Part shown: positions 58,480-64,000 of the stretch, piece after piece
Layout of the letters: each line of letters starts with the position of its first letter
Position numbering within the stretch: the first letter of the stretch is position 1
From: Roseomonas sp. CECT 9278
GTDB lineage: Bacteria > Pseudomonadota > Alphaproteobacteria > Acetobacterales > Acetobacteraceae
Assembly: GCF_918698155.1 (NCBI RefSeq)
Contig: NZ_CAKKLX010000001.1
Span: forward strand, 124,001 to 188,000
Reading direction: 5' to 3'
Length of the DNA: 64,000 nucleotides
Notes under the pieces: model-generated
The model's database searches: none
What the model saw: the letters and a program-made list of their open reading frames with translations, nothing else
What the model was told of the DNA's origin: nothing
Made by a program: the position numbers and the translations under genes

Positions 58480-59166
58480 ATGACGGAATATGCCTGGCCC
58501 GCCACGCTGCGGCCGTCGCGGCTGAGCTTCTATCTGCAGCACAACACGCTGCGCTTCGTCTCGCCCGTCACCCGCGCCACGCAGGTTCTGCGACGGGAGG
58601 GCGCGCGCTGGGTGGCGGAGGCCAGCTTCGAGCCGCTCGGCCGCGTCCAGGCCGGGGTGATGGACGGGCTGCTGGCGGCACTGGCGGGATCCGCCAACAC
58701 GGTGCGCATCTGGGATTGGCGGCGCGAGTACCGCACCGGTGATCCGCGCAGCCAGGGCGACGTGCCGACTGGGCCGTACTCCTTCTCGGACGCCACCATC
58801 TTCACGGACGGCACCGGGCTGGTGGTGGGGTCTGGCAATCCGTCGCTGGCGGCCGGCGCACCTCGTGGGGCGCTGTCCATCGTCACGCAGGGCTGGTGGC
58901 CGAGCACGGTGGCGGTCGGTGCGGGCGACTACATCGGGCTTGGCGGCCGGCTCTACATCGCCACTGCCGCGGTCGCCGCCTCCGGCGCGGGCACCGCCAG
59001 CATCGCGATCGCGCCGCCGCTGCGCGCCGCGGTGGTGGTGGGCGAGCCACTGATCCTCTCCCTGCCAAGCGTGCCAATGCGGCTGGTGTCGGACGACGAG
59101 GCGGCGAACCCGACGCGGCCCGGGCCCTTCGCCGCCGTCACCATCCGCATGGAGGAGGCTTTGTGA
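58480..59166 (+). CDS. Distal/minor tail protein
   Basis: The 228-aa protein has FYLQHNTLRFVSPVTRATQV and WDWRREYRTGDPRSQGDVPT and is beta-rich throughout. It lies between tape measure and hydrolase genes, where distal tail proteins (Dit-like or gpM/gpL analogues) are encoded. It probably forms the tail-tip baseplate ring. The start is ATG 58480 and the gene overlaps the next one by TGATG. Confidence 0.72.
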   Translation: MTEYAWPATLRPSRLSFYLQHNTLRFVSPVTRATQVLRREGARWVAEASFEPLGRVQAGVMDGLLAALAGSANTVRIWDWRREYRTGDPRSQGDVPTGPYSFSDATIFTDGTGLVVGSGNPSLAAGAPRGALSIVTQGWWPSTVAVGAGDYIGLGGRLYIATAAVAASGAGTASIAIAPPLRAAVVVGEPLILSLPSVPMRLVSDDEAANPTRPGPFAAVTIRMEEAL

Positions 59167-59732
59167 TGTCCGGCACCCCACGCCTCAGCAACCAGGCCGC
59201 CTCCGCCGCCACCGCACCGATCGCAACACCGGTGGTCCTGGTCGAGCTCGATTTCGCCACCGGCCCCTTTCGCGTCTGGACCGGGCTCGGGCCGCTCGAC
59301 TGGGCGGGGAAGGTCTTCGAGGGTGCCGGCAGCATCGGCGCCATCTCGGATGTGGAGGAGACGGTGGAGTTGCGCGCCGTGCGGCTCACCCTCGCGCTCT
59401 CGCCGGTGCCGCAGGAGGTGGTGGATATCGCGCTGGCCGAGCGCAGCTATCGCCTGCGGCCGGTCACGCTGTGGGGCGCGCTGCTCGATGCGCAGGGGGC
59501 CTTCGTGGCGGACCCGTTCCCGCTCTGGGCGGGGTTGATGGACACGATGGAGGTGACCGACGGGGCCGAGCCCTCCGTGGCGCTGGCTTGCGAGAGCCGG
59601 CTGGTCGACCTCGAGCGTGCCGAGGTGCGGCGCTACACCGACGCCGACCAGCAGGCCGAGTATCCCGGCGATCGATTCTTCGAGTTCGTGCCGGCGCTCC
59701 AGGAGGCGGAGATCCGACTGCCGAACCAGTGA
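59166..59732 (+). CDS. Minor tail protein (baseplate hub region)
   Basis: From ATG 59166 the protein is 188 aa with TPVVLVELDFATGPFRVWTG and GSIGAISDVEETVELRAVRL. It is beta-rich with a late DRFFEFVPALQE. It resembles the small tail proteins that precede NlpC/P60-type hydrolases (DUF2163-like region). It overlaps the distal tail gene and the following gene by 1-4 nt, so this whole tail-tip block is translationally coupled. Confidence 0.7.
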   Translation: MSGTPRLSNQAASAATAPIATPVVLVELDFATGPFRVWTGLGPLDWAGKVFEGAGSIGAISDVEETVELRAVRLTLALSPVPQEVVDIALAERSYRLRPVTLWGALLDAQGAFVADPFPLWAGLMDTMEVTDGAEPSVALACESRLVDLERAEVRRYTDADQQAEYPGDRFFEFVPALQEAEIRLPNQ

Positions 59733-60085
59733 GCCGGCTGCCGGACTGGCCGGAACGGCTCGCGGCGCTGATCAACGCGGCTGAGCACCGGCCTTTTGAC
59801 GCGGCACGCTGGAACTGCGGGCGCTTCGCCATGGCGGCGGTGGTGGCCTCCACAGGGCGGCGGCCGTCCTGGCAGCACTGTCCCACGCTCGCGGCGATGG
59901 CCGACACCGCGGGCTATCCGCGCGTACCGGTGCCGTTCGCCCGCGCTGGCGACGTGGTGCTGGCCGCCGACCCGGACCGCCTCGGCGTCGTGCTGGATGC
60001 CGGCCGCGCCGCCTTCGTCGGACGCGCGGGATTGCTGCACGCGCCGATCACGTCCTGCGCCGTGGCGTGGCGCATCGGCTGGTGA
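59729..60085 (+). CDS. Tail-tip peptidase-like protein (DUF6950/NlpC-P60-like)
   Basis: From GTG 59729 (GTGA overlap) the protein is 118 aa. FDAARWNCGRFAMAAVVAST carries the Cys of an NlpC/P60-like catalytic site, and ARAGDVVLAADPDRLGVVLD matches the strand where the family has its His (here not clearly conserved). Phages use such proteins for peptidoglycan cutting at the tail tip. Small size and missing His suggest a DUF6950-type, perhaps structural, version. Confidence 0.7.
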   Translation: MSRLPDWPERLAALINAAEHRPFDAARWNCGRFAMAAVVASTGRRPSWQHCPTLAAMADTAGYPRVPVPFARAGDVVLAADPDRLGVVLDAGRAAFVGRAGLLHAPITSCAVAWRIGW

Positions 60086-60099
60086 GGGACTGACAGACC

Positions 60100-62121
60100 A
60101 TGCCCGTCGCCATCCCCTTCATCGCTGCCGCCGCGGGCGCCGCCGCCTCCGCCGTCATTGGGGGCGGCGTCCTGGGCGCCGTGGCCGCCGCCGGCGCCGC
60201 CCTGGTGGTGTCCGCCGTCGGTGCCGCCGTCTTCCGCCCCAAGTCGCCCTCCGCCGCCCGCAGCGCCAACGTCACGCCAGGGACCGACACCGGACCAGGC
60301 TCCGGCTTCGATCCCCGCACGCCCGGCGCCGGCCGCACCCAGTCCTTCCGCCAGCCGATCACCGAGCACCAGATCGTCTTCGGCCGCTGCCGCACCTCCG
60401 GCCCCGTGGTGTTCCTGCATTCCGCCACCGATGACGAGGGTCGCGCCGACGGCTTCCTGCACGTCGTCGTGGTGCTGGCCGCGCATCGCGTCCGCGCCAT
60501 CGGCGAGGTGTTCCTCAACGGCACCGCCTCGACCGACGCGAAGTTCGCCGGCCTGCTGCGCATCGACCGCGCGCTCGGCGATCCCGGTCAGGCCGCCAAT
60601 GCCAATCTCGTGGCAGACACGGGAGGCCAGTGGACCGCGGCGCATCGCGGCCAGGGGCGCGCCTATCTCGCCGTGCGGCTCAAGCTGCGGCCCGAGGCCT
60701 TCCCCTCCGGTGCCCCCAGCCTATCCGCCATCGTCGAGGGGACGGACACCATCCTGGATCCGCGCACCGGTGCCACCGGCTGGTCCGACAATCCGGCGCT
60801 GTGCCTGGCCTGGTACCTGACCTCGCCCTTTGGGTGGCGCGCAGCCTGGGCGGATATCGACCTGCCGGCGCTCATGGCCGCGGCCAACATCTGCGACGAG
60901 ATCATGGGCCGGCGCGATGCCACCGCCGAGCGCCGCTACACGGTGAACGGTGCGGTCACCCTCGGCGAGGGCAAGATCGCCATCACCCGCAAGCTGGTCG
61001 CCGCCATGGCGGGCGCGCTGGTCGTGTCGGGCGGCCGCTTCTACATCCACGCGGGGGCGCCGGCGCTGCCGGCCGCCACGCTCACCTCGGATGATCTGCG
61101 TGGCGACGTCACCATCGTCGGCTCGCGCCCGCGGCGCGATCTCTTCAACGGGGTACGCGCCGTCTATGTCGAGCCCGCCGCGGCCTGGCAGCCGACCGAT
61201 GCGCCGCCGCTGCTCGCCAGCAACTACGTCACCGAGGATGGCGGTGAGGCGATCTACCGCGACATGGAATTCCCGCTCACCACCTCGGCCGCGACCGTGC
61301 AGCGCCTGATGAAAATCGAGCTGGAGCGCAACCGCCGCCAGCGCGAGGTGGCGATGCAGGCCAACCTCTCGGCACTGCGGCTGCGGCCATGGGACGGCGT
61401 GACGGTGGCGCTGGAGCGGCTGACGCCATTCCCGGCGCGGGTCACGGGCTGGGCACTGGCGCCAGATGGCGGGGTGAACCTGCAATTGGCCGAGGAGGAT
61501 CCCGCCGTCTGGGCATGGAACCCGGCAACGGATGAGCGCGCGACGGGGCAGAACCCGTCCGTGGTGCTGCCGAATCCAGGCGTGATCGCCGCGCCTGCCG
61601 CGATCCTGGTGGAGACGCCGATCGGGACGTCGTTCACAGCGATCGCGGTGTCCTGGTCCGCAGTGGGCTCGGCCTATCTCGCCGGCTACGAGATCGAGCT
61701 TCGGCCGGCCTCGGTGGCGGTCTGGCAGGGCTACGCCGGCGGGTTCGGCGCCACCGCCGTCGCCATTCCCACGACTGAGCCGACCGCCTTCCGAGCGCGG
61801 GCGCAGGCGCGCAGCGGGGCGGTGTCGGGCTGGCGCGAGGCGCTGGTCCCGGCCGACGCCTCGGGCCTGGCCGCGACCGGTATTGTTGGCGGCGTGCGCC
61901 TATCGGGCGGCTTTCCCGCGGACGGGGTGCGGCTGCAGGTGTTCGAGGCGAGCAGCGCCAGCCTCGCCGCCGCCACCAAGCTGGCCAGCGAGCCGACCGC
62001 ACTGCCCTGGGACCGCATCGGCCTCACCACCGGCCAGGCCCGCTGGTACTGGCTCCGCAGCGTCTCGGCCGAAGGCAACGTCTCCGCCTTCGCCGGTCCG
62101 GTCACCGCCACCGCCCTCTGA
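60100..62121 (+). CDS. Tail central fibre / tip attachment protein (host specificity J-like)
   Basis: The 673-aa protein starts with an Ala/Gly-rich hydrophobic segment (about residues 1-45), then a FRQPITEHQIVFGRCRTSGPVVF block typical of J-like hub proteins, WYLTSPFGWRAAWADIDL, and VTIVGSRPRRDLFNGVRAVY. The C-terminal 170 residues contain fibronectin III-like segments (VSWSAVGSAYLAGYEIELR). It should form the tail tip hub and carry the fibre. A short linker separates it from the tailspike gene. Confidence 0.88.
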   Translation: MPVAIPFIAAAAGAAASAVIGGGVLGAVAAAGAALVVSAVGAAVFRPKSPSAARSANVTPGTDTGPGSGFDPRTPGAGRTQSFRQPITEHQIVFGRCRTSGPVVFLHSATDDEGRADGFLHVVVVLAAHRVRAIGEVFLNGTASTDAKFAGLLRIDRALGDPGQAANANLVADTGGQWTAAHRGQGRAYLAVRLKLRPEAFPSGAPSLSAIVEGTDTILDPRTGATGWSDNPALCLAWYLTSPFGWRAAWADIDLPALMAAANICDEIMGRRDATAERRYTVNGAVTLGEGKIAITRKLVAAMAGALVVSGGRFYIHAGAPALPAATLTSDDLRGDVTIVGSRPRRDLFNGVRAVYVEPAAAWQPTDAPPLLASNYVTEDGGEAIYRDMEFPLTTSAATVQRLMKIELERNRRQREVAMQANLSALRLRPWDGVTVALERLTPFPARVTGWALAPDGGVNLQLAEEDPAVWAWNPATDERATGQNPSVVLPNPGVIAAPAAILVETPIGTSFTAIAVSWSAVGSAYLAGYEIELRPASVAVWQGYAGGFGATAVAIPTTEPTAFRARAQARSGAVSGWREALVPADASGLAATGIVGGVRLSGGFPADGVRLQVFEASSASLAAATKLASEPTALPWDRIGLTTGQARWYWLRSVSAEGNVSAFAGPVTATAL

Positions 62122-62133
62122 TCGGAGAACGCC

Positions 62134-63966
62134 ATGCCGGCGCGCATCGACGACCTGCTGGTTCTCAACGCCAACCTCAACAAGAGCGACTTCGCGAAGT
62201 ATCTGCGCGACCGCGAGGCCGTGCTGCCGACCGACTTTGGCGGGCTCGGCGATGGCGTGGCGAACGACCGCACCGCCATCCAGGCCTGCTTCGATCGCGC
62301 CGCGGCAGACCAGAAATTCGCCGTCATCCCGCCAGGCACCTGGAACGTGGGCAGCGGCGTGACCCTCGGCGGCGGCGCCCGCGGGCTGATCATGCGCGGC
62401 GTCATCCGCTACACCGGCGCGGCCAATGCACCTGCCACCGTGCTGACGCTGGGCGATGGCGGCACCACGCGCAACGGCGAGAAGCTCTACGCCGGGCTGC
62501 AGGTGGTGCGGCAGACCCAGTCCGACTGGGCCTCCGAGGCCGATATCGGCATCTTGGTCCGCAACATCGACGCATCCGTGGTCGAGCTGCGCCTGGTCTC
62601 GGGCTTCACCATCGGGATGCGCACGCTGGGCGATGGGCGCGGCGTGGAGGACAGCACCTTTCACCTGCTGCGCATCCTGAACAACCGCTACGGCCTCGAC
62701 ATCCGCGCCGAGACGGCGACGGCGTGGAACACCTCGATCCGCTACTACGGCGGCCACTTCGCCCTCGCCACCGGCATCAACCCGACGATCGACCGCTACG
62801 GCATCCGCTTCTCGCGCGGCGCCGGTGGCTACAACAACCACAACCGGCACGTCTTCGACGGGCCCAACTTCGAGCTGCGGCAGCTCGACCCCAATGTCGC
62901 GATCCCCTTCCTGAACGAGACGGACGGCACCGCCATCATCGGGCGCGCGCTGCGCATGGAGGCCTGCTCGCCGATCGTGGCGCGGCACACCGGCAGCGCC
63001 ACTGACTGCGAATACGAGGTGGCCTGGGCCAATACCTATGCCGTGCGGATGGACTACACCTCGACCGCCGATCGCGCCGGCAATGCGGTGATCAACCGCC
63101 ACCGCGCGCCCGCCTCGAGGCTGTTGCGCGTGCTGGAGGCTGTGCCGAACCTGCGCGCCGCGGCCTTCCGGCAGAGCGGCACCGAGATCGGTGTGGAGAG
63201 ACTTGCGACGCTCGCCACCTCGACCACCGCGGCGACCACGCTGGCGGGACTGTGCTTCAACGGGCTGGATGGGATTGCGGCGACCGCCCGCGGGCTGCTG
63301 CTGGATGCCAACCGGGGCATGGCCTTCGTGGTGGATACCTCCTCGGCCAAAGAGTTTGCGCTGGCGCATTGGCTGGTCGGAGGGGTCGATGGCGGGCGGC
63401 TCTTCGTGCGGGTGTTCGATGGCGCCGCGAATGTGAGGGAGAACATCGCCGGCGATGTGCTGGCCTCCGGCACCACCATGCAGTGGAACAGCCCGGCGAA
63501 GGGGTGGAACGCGGGCGCGGTGATGGCCGACGCCTCGTTGAATCGGCGGCAGACCATCCGGGTGGGTGCGGGCGTAGCCTTCGCGCAGGTGGGGATCGTG
63601 GGCTTTGACGGCCAGATCGAGCTCGAGGCGCTGAGGCTGTTCGGCCTTCCGGAGGCGGCACCGGCGGTGCTGTATGCGTGCCCCTCGGTGCCGGTGGGGA
63701 CGCGCAGCCTGGCGCTGGAGACGTCCTGGGACCTGCCGAGCCTCACGGCAGGCGCGACGGCCAACATCGACGTGACCGTGCCTGGCGCGCGACGTGGCGA
63801 TTATGCCGACGCCTCGCTCGACACCAGCAGCATCGCCTTCGTGCTCGACTGCCATGTGTGGTCGAACAACAGCGTCCGGGTCACCGCGCGGAACGTAAGC
63901 GCGTCAACAGTTGATCTCGCGGCGGCGGGTCTGTCGGTGCAGGTGACAAAGCGGCGCTTTCCGTAA
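62134..63966 (+). CDS. Tailspike with beta-helix (pectate-lyase-like) domain
   Basis: The 610-aa protein has a short N-terminal adaptor (ARIDDLLVLNANLNKSDFAK), then DFGGLGDGVANDRTAIQACF and FAVIPPGTWNVGSGVTL, the entrance to a right-handed beta-helix of the pectate lyase 3/GH28 type. Repeating short strands run to about residue 300 and a beta-rich C-terminal domain follows. Tailspikes bind and usually cut surface polysaccharide of the host. It is the last complete gene. The final 34 nt of the window hold nothing identifiable. Confidence 0.85.
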   Translation: MPARIDDLLVLNANLNKSDFAKYLRDREAVLPTDFGGLGDGVANDRTAIQACFDRAAADQKFAVIPPGTWNVGSGVTLGGGARGLIMRGVIRYTGAANAPATVLTLGDGGTTRNGEKLYAGLQVVRQTQSDWASEADIGILVRNIDASVVELRLVSGFTIGMRTLGDGRGVEDSTFHLLRILNNRYGLDIRAETATAWNTSIRYYGGHFALATGINPTIDRYGIRFSRGAGGYNNHNRHVFDGPNFELRQLDPNVAIPFLNETDGTAIIGRALRMEACSPIVARHTGSATDCEYEVAWANTYAVRMDYTSTADRAGNAVINRHRAPASRLLRVLEAVPNLRAAAFRQSGTEIGVERLATLATSTTAATTLAGLCFNGLDGIAATARGLLLDANRGMAFVVDTSSAKEFALAHWLVGGVDGGRLFVRVFDGAANVRENIAGDVLASGTTMQWNSPAKGWNAGAVMADASLNRRQTIRVGAGVAFAQVGIVGFDGQIELEALRLFGLPEAAPAVLYACPSVPVGTRSLALETSWDLPSLTAGATANIDVTVPGARRGDYADASLDTSSIAFVLDCHVWSNNSVRVTARNVSASTVDLAAAGLSVQVTKRRFP

Positions 63967-64000
63967 TTGCTCGTGCGCCGCCTTCGCATCATCCGCGCCG

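Overview
The window is high-GC DNA, most likely from an alphaproteobacterium and perhaps an Acetobacteraceae/Rhodospirillales relative. That placement is an inference from codon bias and from families I associate with these genomes: a serine recombinase beside DUF2924, and phage DUF3489 and DUF6441 proteins. The window holds three different kinds of DNA. Positions 1-13.7 kb are a noticeably AT-richer, tightly coupled plus-strand biosynthetic-type operon. Positions 13.7-23.8 kb are an accessory zone, mainly on the minus strand, with candidate defence genes. Positions 23.8-64 kb are a very GC-rich lambda-like siphovirus prophage whose head and tail genes run off toward the right edge.

The left operon begins inside a leucyl-tRNA synthetase paralogue. 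It continues with a NUDIX hydrolase, a GT-A-like glycosyltransferase, an alkaline-phosphatase-superfamily phosphodiesterase, a NodU/TobZ carbamoyltransferase, a Gfo/Idh/MocA oxidoreductase, a DUF6687 protein, a Rieske ferredoxin, an FkbM methyltransferase, a second glycosyltransferase-like protein, a nucleotidyltransferase-like protein, a class II amidotransferase/asparagine synthetase and a nitrilase-family amidase. Most junctions are 4-nt overlaps. A 43-codon open frame with its own ribosome binding site follows. No NRPS, PKS or lanthipeptide enzyme is visible. The pattern suggests a small, modified, possibly nucleotide- or sugar-linked metabolite whose target could be LeuRS. A pyruvoyl arginine decarboxylase lies convergent to this operon.

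From 17.6 to 15.0 kb a three-gene coupled minus-strand operon encodes a HARE-HTH protein, a helical (HEAT-like) protein ending in an Asn/Gly-rich strand and a hydrophobic helical tail, and a small WYL-like protein. Next to it is a type III-like restriction-modification pair (mod, res) with a strong terminator. Upstream of res, in the same direction, are a 132-aa protein, a large serine recombinase, a DUF2924 protein and a 71-aa protein, so the defence genes may be cargo of the integration module.

The prophage control region (26.2-28.9 kb) has ImmA/IrrE peptidase, XRE repressor and an unknown gene on the minus strand, and a sigma-70-like factor on the plus strand. A nearly identical 33-nt start-site element sits at both ends of this block, before the integration genes on one side and before the replication genes on the other. 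Replication and recombination genes follow: Sak4-like ATPase, SSB-like protein, SF2 helicase, Cas4/RecB-like nuclease, primase-helicase and RuvC-like resolvase. Two clusters of short inverted repeats lie near them. Then come two ParB-methyltransferase fusions, a DCC-family moron gene, small genes behind a duplicated 44-nt upstream element, and the packaging, head, lysis and tail genes. These include a protease-capsid fusion, a G/GT-type tail chaperone with a GGGAAAC -1 frameshift site, and a beta-helix tailspike.
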